From assembly GCA_016718845.1 (NCBI GenBank), contig JADKCK010000108.1:14826-78825 (forward strand): DNA of 64,000 bases. The letters are read 5' to 3'. The position numbers and the translations under genes are program-made. Position 1 is the first letter of the stretch, and every line of letters starts with the position of its first letter. Of this stretch, positions 45,018 through 53,346 are shown in pieces. The notes beneath the pieces are model-generated. The model worked only from the letters and a program-made list of their open reading frames with translations. It did not search any database and was not told the origin of the DNA. This DNA comes from Sphingobacteriales bacterium (GTDB taxonomy: Bacteria > Bacteroidota > Bacteroidia > Chitinophagales > UBA2359).

Positions 45018-46678
45018 ATGACTATAAAACAGCAACTTATTGCACTTATTTTGTTGTGCAGCCCGCTTTTTGTAAAAGCCCAACAAGACGACAAAGGCAC
45101 CGTAAAAGGCGAAAACTTTGACGTAGTAAAAGCCTACGAACCCGTACTTGCCGATGCCGTAAAAGTTGACATTAGCCCCGAACTGCCTTCTTACGACGAT
45201 TTAGCAAAAAATAAACCCGTATTTAACGACTACTACGTGCCAAGTCGCTTATTGTCGCTTACCTACGAGCCTCCCGCCCTAAAACCCCTACCCTACGGCG
45301 AAGGCAAAGGTAAAACCAAAAATAAAATAACCGACGACCTGCAACACCTTTGGCTCCGGGCAGGCTTCGGCAACCTTACCACACCCCTCGTTGACCTAAG
45401 CATTAGCAGCGGCAAATCCGACAAATTTACCGTAGGCGCAAATGCCTTCTACAACTCGTCGCGCGGCAAACTCGATTACCAAGACTTTTCGCGACTCGGA
45501 GGTTTGGCTTACGGCAAACTGTTTGTGGGCAAAAATGTACTGGGTTTAAACGCCAGTTTTACACAACACAAACTAAACTACTATGGCTACAACCATGCCG
45601 ATACCACCCTTATTATTATCCCCGACTCAATAAAACAACGCTACAACACCATCGGGGCAGGTATAAGCATTGGCAGCGCCCTCGAAAACGACGCCGAAAT
45701 AAACTACCAATTGAGCTTAGATTATAAAAACTTTGGCAACCTAGCAAAAGCAGCCGAAAACAATATTAATATCTATGGCAACATAGCCAAATCGTTAAAC
45801 GAAAATTTCGAAATTGGCGCCAATAGCTATTTTTACTATACAAAATTCAAAAAAAATGACTTTGCCTCTAACCTAACCGCACTTAATATTACGCCCACAC
45901 TTACCTACCGCGCCACCTTTGGCGACTTTACCGCCGGAGCCAGCGCATTACTCAACAAAAGCAAATTTTACGCATTTCCGTACCTAAATCTACAAGCACA
46001 CATCATCCCCGAAAAACTTACATTGTATGGTATCTGGAAAAAAGATGTGATAGAAAACGATTATATAGCCTTAGCTACCGCCAACCCATTTATAGACGAC
46101 GAACTTGACATCGCCAACTCGTTGCGCCAAGACGCAGCATTGGTATAAAAGGAACAATTGCCAACACCCTTTCGTTTAACCTAAAAGGATTTCAAACCTT
46201 AACTACCCAACAAGCACTATACACCAACAAATTTACCACCCCCGACCGCTTCTCTGTCCTCTACGACTCGCTTACCACTGCAACCGGCGGACAACTGGAA
46301 CTAGGCGTAAAACTATCTACCAAACTAAACGCCACCCTAACAACCACCTACCAAAAATATAAACTAACCAACCAAACCAACGCTTGGCACCTACCCAACC
46401 TAAAAACCAACTTAACCATCGAGGTGCATCCCATCGAAAAACTACACCTTACCACCGACTTTTTTGTGTTGCAAGGTATAAAAGCTCGATTAGCAAATGG
46501 CTCGGCAACTAATTTAGCCGCAATTATTGACCTAAACCTAGCCGCCAAATACGACATAATCAAAAATTTATCCCTATTTGCCAATATTAACAACATTATC
46601 GGCAAACAATACGTACAATATTACAACTACCCCAACTACGGCTTTAACGCTTTGGGCGGATTGATACTCAAGTTTTAA
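45018..46678 (+). CDS. Outer-membrane beta-barrel protein, frameshifted
   Basis: A signal peptide (MTIKQQLIALILLCSPLFVKAQQ) precedes a periplasmic stretch with VKAYEPVLADAVKVDISPELPSYDDL. After residue 110, alternating strands run LWLRAGFGNLTTPLVDLSIS, FTVGANAFYNSS and NEINYQLSLDYKNF-like segments and end with YGFNALGGLILKF, the Phe-terminal barrel end. The frame shifts once at about 46140 (GCAGCATTGGTATAAAAGG). About 553 residues. It resembles the barrel partner of TPR proteins in Bacteroidota, sometimes called TonB-dependent receptor-like, although I see no plug domain. It pairs with the TPR gene at 39077. Confidence 0.72.
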
Positions 46679-46711
46679 TCACCGAAACCCACCCAACAAA
46701 CAGTTTGCGCC

Positions 46712-46796
46712 CGCCCCGCTTGACGCGGTAAATGTCTTTTTTGGGGGTGATGATTGGCACTCCCTAATTTGCCAAGTAGGTGGCACCCCCAAAGCA
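46712..46796 (+). repeat. 85-bp hairpin element, copy A4
   Basis: CCCCGCTTGACGCGG, then TTTTTTGGGGGTGATGATTGG, then GGTGGCACCCCCAAAGCA. Same element as 23600, 25349 and 31114. Confidence 0.85.
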
Positions 46797-46878
46797 CAGA
46801 AAGCCCAATAACACACCCAACAAATCATCACACCAAAATCACAAACACACCTACGTTAATTATAACTTTTAATTATAA

Positions 46879-47721
46879 ATGCGCCTAACACTCGGCTTTT
46901 CGCCCTGCCCAAACGACACCTTTATCTTTGATGCCCTTATCAATGCCAAACTTGATACATTTGGCATTGATTTTGCTGTAGTAATTGCCGACGTAGAAGA
47001 ACTTAACCGCCGCGCCTTCGAAGGCTCGTTAGATATTACCAAACTAAGCTACCACACTCTAGCTTACGTATTATCCACCTACGAACTACTACACGCCGGA
47101 AGCGCCTTAGGCAATAACTGTGGTCCCCTATTAATAGCCAAAAACCACATACCACCCAACCAAATACCAAACTGCAAAATTGCCATACCCGGCAAATATA
47201 CCACCGCCAACTTTTTACTATCCGTTGCCTATCCAACCGCAACAAACCGCCACGAAATGCTTTTTTCGGACATTGAACAAGCCATCTTAGACAACAAAGT
47301 AGACGCAGGGCTTATCATCCACGAAAACCGCTTTACCTACCAAAATAAAGGACTAGTAAAACTAATAGACCTAGGCGAATACTGGGAAACCACAACCGCA
47401 CTACCCATCCCGCTCGGAGGCATTGCCATACGCCGCAGCTTGCCCCTCCAACTAAAACAAACCATAAATACCCTAATTAGGCAAAGCGTTGAGCAAGCCC
47501 TACAACACCCCGCCAACACACTACCCTACGTAAGCCAATACGCACAAGCAATGGACACCAACGTAATGATGCAACACATAAATCTCTACGTAAACAACTA
47601 TTCGGTAGATTTAGGGGAGGTTGGCATAGCTGCCATCGAAAAATTATTTGCCCTTGCACAACAAAAACAACTTATCCCCGTTTATACCTCAAACATATTA
47701 CTACCTATCGTAAAAAGTTAA
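46879..47721 (+). CDS. mqnD: 1,4-dihydroxy-6-naphthoate synthase
   Basis: Last dedicated step of the futalosine route to menaquinone: cleaves cyclic dehypoxanthinyl futalosine to 1,4-dihydroxy-6-naphthoate. Start LTLGFSPCPNDTFIFDALI is the family signature; KLSYHTLAYVL and GNNCGPLLIA are typical of the periplasmic-binding-like fold, with the late motif LGGIAIRR. 280 residues, intact. It points to a menaquinone-based respiratory chain made by the futalosine pathway. No other mqn gene is adjacent. Confidence 0.92.
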   Translation: MRLTLGFSPCPNDTFIFDALINAKLDTFGIDFAVVIADVEELNRRAFEGSLDITKLSYHTLAYVLSTYELLHAGSALGNNCGPLLIAKNHIPPNQIPNCKIAIPGKYTTANFLLSVAYPTATNRHEMLFSDIEQAILDNKVDAGLIIHENRFTYQNKGLVKLIDLGEYWETTTALPIPLGGIAIRRSLPLQLKQTINTLIRQSVEQALQHPANTLPYVSQYAQAMDTNVMMQHINLYVNNYSVDLGEVGIAAIEKLFALAQQKQLIPVYTSNILLPIVKS

Positions 47722-47779
47722 AATTTTGCCTTTTTCCAAAAAAATACAAGGTTTACTTTTAAAATCGGCTTTCAATCAC

Positions 47780-47787
47780 TACCTTTG
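47780..47787 (+). promoter_or_regulatory. -7 promoter box TACCTTTG
   Basis: A perfect TAnnTTTG box about 105 bases before the L,D-transpeptidase ATG; the leader contains GTATTTG-TT-CAAATAC, a small hairpin. Confidence 0.65.
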
Positions 47788-47891
47788 CAGCAAAATTACC
47801 GTATTTGTTCAAATACGCACAAATACAAGCCAACTCTTTTAAATTTCTGATAACCAACCAATAACAATAAAGAAAAAAACATCGCATACCT

Positions 47892-48682
47892 ATGAAATTG
47901 ACAGCAAAATCATCGCTAAAATGGGTAGTTGCTACCTTAGTACTATTAGGCTTTTGTGTAACTCCCAGTCAAGCAAATTTAGCTATTCATCCATCGAGCA
48001 TAACTCCCTCAAAAACTGCGCTACTACAATTCGAGGATTATATCAGAGATATGTACGCGCAAATGGGCTTAGAGCAAAAAGGGCTAAGCTTCAACGTTTT
48101 TAAGTACGCCGTTTCGGGCTATTACAACATAGATGCCGAAAAACGATTTGCCCCCGGACGAACCAAATTAGCCATCTGCGATTTCCGCCAACCATCTAAC
48201 AAAAAACGCCTTTACATTGTAGATTTGGCAAGCAAACAAGTTATCTTTAACACCTACGTAGCACATGGTAAAAATAGCGGCTTAGTATATGCTCAATCTT
48301 TTCTAACTCGCCCGAAACCCTACAAAGTAGCCTCGGATTTTATATCACCGAAGAAGTCTACTACGGAGCAAACGGCTACTCGCTACGCATGGAAGGCTTA
48401 GACAGAGGTTATAACGACCGTGCCAAAGAACGAGCTATTGTACTACACGGCGCACCTTATGTGGGCGAATCCTTCATCACACAATCGGGCAGAGCAGGTC
48501 GTAGCTGGGGCTGTCCAGCAGTACCCCTCGAACTATCACACGAAATTATCGATGCCATGCGCTGGGGCAACTGCCTATTCATCTACTCCGACGACACCAA
48601 CTACCTAAACAGCTCGCGATATGTAAACATACAAAAAGCAGCTACCGCTTATATTCAAAGCAATAACGTAAATATCAACTAA
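47892..48682 (+). CDS. Murein L,D-transpeptidase family protein (YkuD_2 type), frameshifted
   Basis: A secreted enzyme expected to form 3-3 cross-links or trim peptidoglycan. N-terminal signal with LVLLGFCVTPSQA. The catalytic block has FNTYVAHGKNSG, RAIVLHGAPYVGESFI and GRAGRSWGCPAVPLE, in which the Cys is the nucleophile. It needs two frame corrections at about 48295-48345 (TTTTCTAACTCGCCCG region) to read YITEEVYYGANGYSLRMEG. About 263 residues, normal for the family. A strong terminator follows. Confidence 0.86.
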
Positions 48683-48703
48683 ACCAGTTGTGTCCATCAA
48701 TAC

Positions 48704-48747
48704 AAAACTCACTTCTGCTATTTTGGCACGAAGTGAGTTTTTTTTTT
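48704..48747 (+). terminator. Rho-independent terminator
   Basis: AAAACTCACTTC pairs with GAAGTGAGTTTT and ends in a nine-base T-run. Confidence 0.93.
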
Positions 48748-48883
48748 GTCAAAATGGCTCGTTCACTAACTATTTGGCACAATAAAATACAATGGTATTA
48801 TTATTGCACAATCTATTGTAAGCAAAAGTGTTTAAAACACAAAAACAAACACTTTTTTTAAATTACCCCAAATATTATAAATA

Positions 48884-49162
48884 ATGGCTTCAAAAACATT
48901 AAAAAAATTACTCTTCACTAGTATTGGCATTGCCTCAATAACCATCGAGAAAATTCAGAAAACAACCCAAAAGTTTATCAAACAAGAAAAAATCTCGGAA
49001 ACCGACGGCAAACAAATAGTGGATAACTTTGTGCAACACATCGAGGTAAAAAAACAAAGTTTTAAACAAGAAATAGACAAACTAAACCACTTGTTTGACG
49101 ACAAACTATTACCTAACCCAAACGATATATTCATCGAAAGTAAAGACACCATACTGTTTTAA
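48884..49162 (+). CDS. Phasin-like protein 1 (short)
   Basis: 92 residues: MASKTLKKLLFTSIGIASIT, EKIQKTTQKFIKQEKISETDGKQ, VKKQSFKQEIDKL. The N-terminal hydrophobic-amphipathic helix and the KISExDGKQIVDxF segment match the second gene downstream and resemble the polyhydroxyalkanoate-granule phasin family (helical, granule surface). It lacks the long C-terminal coiled region of the second copy. No PHA synthase is in the window, so the role is uncertain. Confidence 0.55.
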   Translation: MASKTLKKLLFTSIGIASITIEKIQKTTQKFIKQEKISETDGKQIVDNFVQHIEVKKQSFKQEIDKLNHLFDDKLLPNPNDIFIESKDTILF

Positions 49163-49272
49163 ACAACAAAAAAGTGACATTTTTTTATGTTGCAACACTC
49201 CCAATCAACAAAATTTGTACATCGTATTATCCAAACAAAAAATTTACACTAATTAAACAAAATTTTCAAAAA

Positions 49273-49688
49273 ATGGCAAACGAAACCTTAAAAAAAGTAT
49301 TTTACGCCGGCGTTGGCTTTGTAGCATTAGCCGTTGAACGCGTACAAAAAACCATCGACGACTTGGTAAAACAAGGCAAAATGTCGGAAGAAGAAGGCAA
49401 AAAAATTGTTGACGACTTTGTAAAAACCACCGAAGTAAAAAAAGTGAGTTAGAAGAACGCGTTCGCAAAATTGCCGATACTATCCTCGATAAATTCGATT
49501 TCTTGTCGAAAGAAGAAGTAGACCAAATCCAAAACCGTATCGACGAGCTAGAAACTAGCATCACAAGCACCGAAATAGTTAGTACTGTTGTTGATAGCGT
49601 AAACGATACCGTTGCCGATGTTAAAGAAGCAGTAGAAAAAACTAAAACCAAAGCCAAAAAAGTAAAAGCCGTTTTGGTTGAAAACTAA
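49273..49688 (+). CDS. Phasin-like protein 2, frameshifted
   Basis: Start MANETLKKVFYAGVGFVALA, then VERVQKTIDDLVKQGKMSEEEGKKIVDDF. The frame breaks at about 49440 (AAAAAAAGTGAGTTAG); the correct frame reads LEERVRKIADTILDKFDFL and EVDQIQNRIDELE, ending in a Lys/Val/Ala-rich tail. About 138 residues, the typical helical phasin form (PHA granule-associated regulator). It is homologous to the preceding gene, so the two are a tandem duplication. Confidence 0.65.
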
Positions 49689-49707
49689 AACGCAATAACT
49701 TTGCACA

Positions 49708-49742
49708 AAAACGCCGACTATCAATGATAGTCGGCGTTTTTA
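49708..49742. terminator. Bidirectional terminator
   Basis: AAAAACGCCGACTATC pairs perfectly with GATAGTCGGCGTTTTT around AAT, between the converging phasin-like and ribH genes. Confidence 0.95.
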
Positions 49743-49776
49743 TGTTTATTTTCCACTCAAAACTAATAAGCCCAAA

Positions 49777-50271
49777 TTATACCCTATTTCTAATCAACAA
49801 ATCTGCCATTCGGATAGCTGCAATAGCTGCCTCTACGCCTTTATTGCCGTGCTTGCCGCCTGCTCGGTCTTGGGCTTGCTCTATGTTTTGGGGCGTTAGC
49901 ACCCCAAAAATAATGGGCGTTGCATAGCTTAAACCCAACTGCATGAGCGCTTGTGCCACCGATTTGTTGATGTATTCGTCGTGTTTTGTTTCGCCGGTAA
50001 TAACACAGCCCAAGCAAATAACAGCATCGGGGTTTTCGGCATCGCAGATGGTTTGGGCAGCCAAAGGCAACTCAAACACGCCCGGCACATGCCAAATAGC
50101 AATAGCTTCGGTCATGGCTCCGTGTTTTTGAAGTGTTGTTACACAAGCCTCGAGCAAAGCGTAAGTAATTTCGCTGTTGTAATCCGACACCACAATGCCA
50201 AATTTAAACAATCGGGCATCTGGCACTTCGCTTACCATATAAGCAGAAAGGTTTTTATGTGTTGATGACAT
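49777..50271 (-). CDS. ribH: 6,7-dimethyl-8-ribityllumazine synthase
   Basis: The penultimate step of riboflavin synthesis, joining 5-amino-6-ribitylaminouracil and dihydroxybutanone phosphate. Marks: GIVVSDYNSEITYALLEA, WHVPGVFELPLAAQTIC, CLGCVITGETKHDEYI (the His is catalytic), FGVLTPQNIEQAQDRAGG and HGNKGVEAAIAAIRMADL. 164 residues, family length. Single gene; other rib genes are not in the window. Confidence 0.94.
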   Translation of the reverse strand: MSSTHKNLSAYMVSEVPDARLFKFGIVVSDYNSEITYALLEACVTTLQKHGAMTEAIAIWHVPGVFELPLAAQTICDAENPDAVICLGCVITGETKHDEYINKSVAQALMQLGLSYATPIIFGVLTPQNIEQAQDRAGGKHGNKGVEAAIAAIRMADLLIRNRV

Positions 50272-50290
50272 TTTATGTTTTTTAAATATG

Positions 50291-50638
50291 CTAAATGGGC
50301 AATTTATATTTTAAAACAATACCCTCATCTATTCTTTTCATTACATTGGGCGTACATTCGCCAAGTATTTTGAGAATAAATTTATCTTTAACCGTGTTTA
50401 CTTTATCCAAATAAATAACGCTTTCGTCAACTAATCCCATTGAATTTAGGTCAATTAGTTCATTTACAATAAGTCGAGCTACGCCACGTCTTTGGGTTCT
50501 ACTAATCATAGCAATTTCTACTTCTCCTAAATCTAACACATTGTTAAGCACAACACATGGGCGAAGTTTCCCTATCGTACCATCACTATTATTAAAAGGA
50601 AACAAAACCGTATCACCTTTTTTTAGCAATTTTGACAT
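50291..50638 (-). CDS. MazF/PemK-type mRNA interferase toxin
   Basis: 115 residues from MSKLLKKGDTVLFPFNNSDG; the family core is KLRPCVVLNN, EIAMISRT and DESVIYLDKVNTVKDKFI with ILGEC near the end. MazF toxins cut mRNA at short sequences when the antitoxin is lost. I chose the second Met as start because it sits directly before the conserved KKGDTVLFPF strand. The gene follows the antitoxin-like gene with a 36-base gap on the same strand. Confidence 0.82.
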   Translation of the reverse strand: MSKLLKKGDTVLFPFNNSDGTIGKLRPCVVLNNVLDLGEVEIAMISRTQRRGVARLIVNELIDLNSMGLVDESVIYLDKVNTVKDKFILKILGECTPNVMKRIDEGIVLKYKLPI

Positions 50639-50674
50639 AATTACGATATTTTTGTATATCATCAGCCATTAAGA

Positions 50675-50950
50675 CTATTTTGCTTGTATACTATTTTCCA
50701 TAACCACAGGTAAATATATTTTGTCATATACATCCATAGCAGGATCATCCCAATCATCGCCAAAGCTACTTGATATTTGGCGAATCTCTTGGATATCTTC
50801 GTTTGTAAATCCCAGCTCAAGCAAATCTAAACAAGGTGTATTTTGCTCTTTGTCAAAATCTTTTCTTAATTCTGCTACATGCTGTTTTAGTAATCGAAGT
50901 TCGCTTTCCAACTGAAAAACTTTTTGCTCTATGTTAACAAGATTCATCAT
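50675..50950 (-). CDS. Antitoxin-like protein of the MazF pair
   Basis: 91 residues: MMNLVNIEQKVFQLESELRL and a coiled region VAELRKDFDKEQ, then a C-terminal part EDIQEIRQISSSFGDDWDDP, which looks disordered and acidic, as expected for a segment that wraps the toxin. No DNA-binding motif is clear. The assignment as antitoxin comes from its place before MazF. Confidence 0.6.
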   Translation of the reverse strand: MMNLVNIEQKVFQLESELRLLKQHVAELRKDFDKEQNTPCLDLLELGFTNEDIQEIRQISSSFGDDWDDPAMDVYDKIYLPVVMENSIQAK

Positions 50951-50976
50951 GGGCACCAGTTTTTATTTTTGAAGTA

Positions 50977-50984
50977 CAAAGATA
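50977..50984 (-). promoter_or_regulatory. -7 promoter box TATCTTTG of the toxin-antitoxin operon
   Basis: The complement of CAAAGATA lies 27 bases before the antitoxin start. Confidence 0.6.
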
Positions 50985-51027
50985 GCCTAATATTTCGGAT
51001 TTTGGGGCTTTTTTTCGATAAAAATGC

Positions 51028-51065
51028 AAAAAAAGTGGTAAATAATTTAGATTTACCACTTTTTT
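51028..51065 (-). terminator. Rho-independent terminator of mdh
   Basis: AAAAAAGTGGTAAAT pairs perfectly with ATTTACCACTTTTTT. It lies 48 bases after the mdh stop on the minus strand. Confidence 0.92.
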
Positions 51066-51112
51066 ACTTTCTGCAAAAAGTTACACTTTAAGCACCAATT
51101 CAAGAAAACTTA

Positions 51113-52045
51113 TTAAGCATTCATTTGGTCAAAAACGCTCATTACTTCTTTAACAGCACCTGCCGATTTGTGAAGCAACGCTTTTTCGGCTTCGTTAAGG
51201 TCAACTTCAATAATACGCTCGATACCATTTTTGCCTAACACAGCAGGCACGCCCAAATACACATCGCTTAAACCGTACTCGCCTGTAAGCCAAGCACAAA
51301 CGGGGTAGATGCGTTTTTCGTCGCGTACAATAGACTCGACCATTTGAGCCGCCGCCGAACCCGGTGCATACCAAGCCGACGTACCCATTAGTTTAACCAA
51401 CTCGCCGCCGCCGTTAATGGTGCGGTTGATGATGGCATCGAGTTTATCGGCAGCTACCAACTCGGTTACCGGAATACCCGCTACGGTAGTGTATCGTGGT
51501 AACGGAACCATTGTGTCGCCATGTCCACCCATTAACAAAGCTTGTATATCTTTGGGCGAGCAGCCAATTTCGGTTGCTAAAAATGCGCGATAACGTGCTG
51601 TATCTAAAATACCTGCCATACCCATTACTTTGTTGCTGGGCAAACCCGATGTAAGGTAAGCACAATAGCTCATCACATCGAGCGGGTTTGATACCACAAT
51701 AATAATGGCATCGGGCGAGTATTTGATAACTTGCTCCGTAACCGATTTTACGATGCCCGCATTTACGCTAATCAAATCGTCGCGACTCATACCCGGTTTG
51801 CGCGGCAAACCCGATGTAATTACCACAATATTTGAACCAGCCGTTGCCTCGTAGTTGTTAGTAACACCGGTAATGGGTGTACTGTAATAATTGATAGGGG
51901 CAGTTTGCCACATATCAAGCGATTTACCTTCGGCAAGACCCTCTTTGATGTCTAATAACACTACTTCGTTTGCGTAATTGCCACGTGCAACTACTTCTGC
52001 ACAGGTAGCACCTACGTTACCTGCTCCAATAACGGATACTTTCAT
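51113..52045 (-). CDS. mdh: Malate dehydrogenase
   Basis: NAD-dependent malate/oxaloacetate interconversion in the citric acid cycle. N-terminal VSVIGAGNVGATCAEVVA, substrate loop SGLPRKPGMSRDDL with Arg residues, catalytic pair in MAGILDTARYRAF (Asp/Arg) and MGGHGDTMVPLPRY (His). 310 residues, the LDH-like MDH type common in Bacteroidota. Intact. Confidence 0.95.
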   Translation of the reverse strand: MKVSVIGAGNVGATCAEVVARGNYANEVVLLDIKEGLAEGKSLDMWQTAPINYYSTPITGVTNNYEATAGSNIVVITSGLPRKPGMSRDDLISVNAGIVKSVTEQVIKYSPDAIIIVVSNPLDVMSYCAYLTSGLPSNKVMGMAGILDTARYRAFLATEIGCSPKDIQALLMGGHGDTMVPLPRYTTVAGIPVTELVAADKLDAIINRTINGGGELVKLMGTSAWYAPGSAAAQMVESIVRDEKRIYPVCAWLTGEYGLSDVYLGVPAVLGKNGIERIIEVDLNEAEKALLHKSAGAVKEVMSVFDQMNA

Positions 52046-52116
52046 CGTTGAAAATTATTTTTACTTAATTTAATTTGGTTATTTTATTTTTACTTGTCGT
52101 TTGTTATTTTACGGGA

Positions 52117-52124
52117 CAAAGATA
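52117..52124 (-). promoter_or_regulatory. -7 promoter box TATCTTTG of mdh
   Basis: The complement of CAAAGATA is 71 bases before the mdh start and matches TAnnTTTG. Confidence 0.6.
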
Positions 52125-52295
52125 CGCAACAATTTTTAGTTTTTTTGTGCTTCTGAGGTTTTAATTGTGTTAGCAAAACTAGTTTTGTTTGGTTATATTT
52201 TGGTATGGATATTTGGCGAACAAATCACCTTTTTGCACCAATCAAAATGGTATAGCCTTAAATAGGCAGACAACAAATAAACGATAAGACAAACC

Positions 52296-52432
52296 CGACT
52301 GCCCGAAGAGCGGCGTGAAGTCCGCCAACTGCTAACTATTGACTTTGGGTAGGCAGAAAACAGCGACTATAAAGGTACTAAAAAAGTGTTGACGAAAAGC
52401 CTATTTTTTCCCAAAAAAATTCTTAAAAAACA
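52296..52432 (+). repeat. 135-bp dispersed repeat, copy B2
   Basis: It shares AGCGGCGTGAAGTCCGCCAA, CTGCTAACT and the T-rich right end with B1 at 31259-31395. It lies in the mdh-NUDIX gap; the rest of that gap (52433-52676) is A/T-rich with TTACAATTTATAATTTATAA repeats and no gene. Confidence 0.75.
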
Positions 52433-52676
52433 CAACTATTATTTTAACCCAAGTAAAATTCAATAATTAGTCAAAAATCTCAAAAAATCAATAATTTACA
52501 ATTTATGAGACTACTGCAAAAAAATAAAAAAGGGCATCAATTTATGTTTTTTTTATTTTCATAAAATGCTTAAAAACAGCAATTTATATATTGGCATTTA
52601 AACAAAATCCTCTCCAAATAACACTTTTTCAGCGGGAAGCATAATTTACAATTTATAATTTATAATTTACAACTAA

Positions 52677-53113
52677 TCAAAACCATTCTTGTTCAATTTG
52701 CCCTACATACGTGCTTGGTGTTTGTTTTTTGTGCAGATGTAGGTAAAGTTTTTGGGCGATGTTTGGGTACAAATTTATGGTTAAGAGTTGCTCGGCGGGT
52801 AGCCAAACAAGGGCTTCGGCGGTTGTTTCGGCGGGGTTTAGCTGGGGTATACCGTTTACTATAGTGCCTGCAAAAACACAATGTAAAGTAGTTTTTTGGG
52901 CAGATGAAACAACTTCGCCCACAAACAACAATTCGTGTATTTGCACCTCAATACCTAGTTCTTCGTGCATTTCGCGCACCAACGATTGTGCCATTGTTTC
53001 GCCTTCTTCGAGGTTGCCGCCGGGCAGGTTTAGGCGCTCGTTGTTGTTGTAGTGATATTGCATGAGCAAAACAGCATTATCTTTTTGCAAAACAATACTA
53101 GCTTAATTTTCAT
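52677..53113 (-). CDS. NUDIX hydrolase, frameshifted at the N-terminus
   Basis: A pyrophosphohydrolase acting on a nucleoside diphosphate linked to another moiety. The Nudix box GGNLEEGETMAQSLVREM-HEELGI has all Glu residues. The frame ending at 52677 lacks a good start: the ATG at 53113 leads by MKI into ASIVLQKDNAVLLMQY only if one base is changed near 53103 (ATTAAGCTAG). The corrected length is about 145. A TACCTTTG box at 53157-53164 precedes it. The substrate is unknown. Confidence 0.85.
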
Positions 53114-53156
53114 AAACTATTGGGTTTATTGCCTTAAATAGGCAAAAATCGAGCCA

Positions 53157-53164
53157 CAAAGGTA
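53157..53164 (-). promoter_or_regulatory. -7 promoter box TACCTTTG of the NUDIX gene
   Basis: The complement of CAAAGGTA lies 43 bases before the corrected ATG. Confidence 0.65.
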
Positions 53165-53288
53165 GTTATTTTGTGCGATTTAACGAAAATTTGTACTTAT
53201 TTTATTGCTGTTAATAAAAAATACTGCCTTTTAAAGCCTCTGCTCACAAAAATTAGCTTTTGTTACTTGTTTGTTCAAATAAAAACCC

Positions 53289-53296
53289 TATTTTTG
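53289..53296 (+). promoter_or_regulatory. -7 promoter box TATTTTTG
   Basis: Matches TAnnTTTG, 50 bases before the ATG at 53347, with TTTG words upstream in ACTTGTTTGTTC. Confidence 0.5.
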
Positions 53297-53346
53297 CCAT
53301 TCACTTCCCAGATATTACCCTTTTATTCACTTTAAACACAATAACT

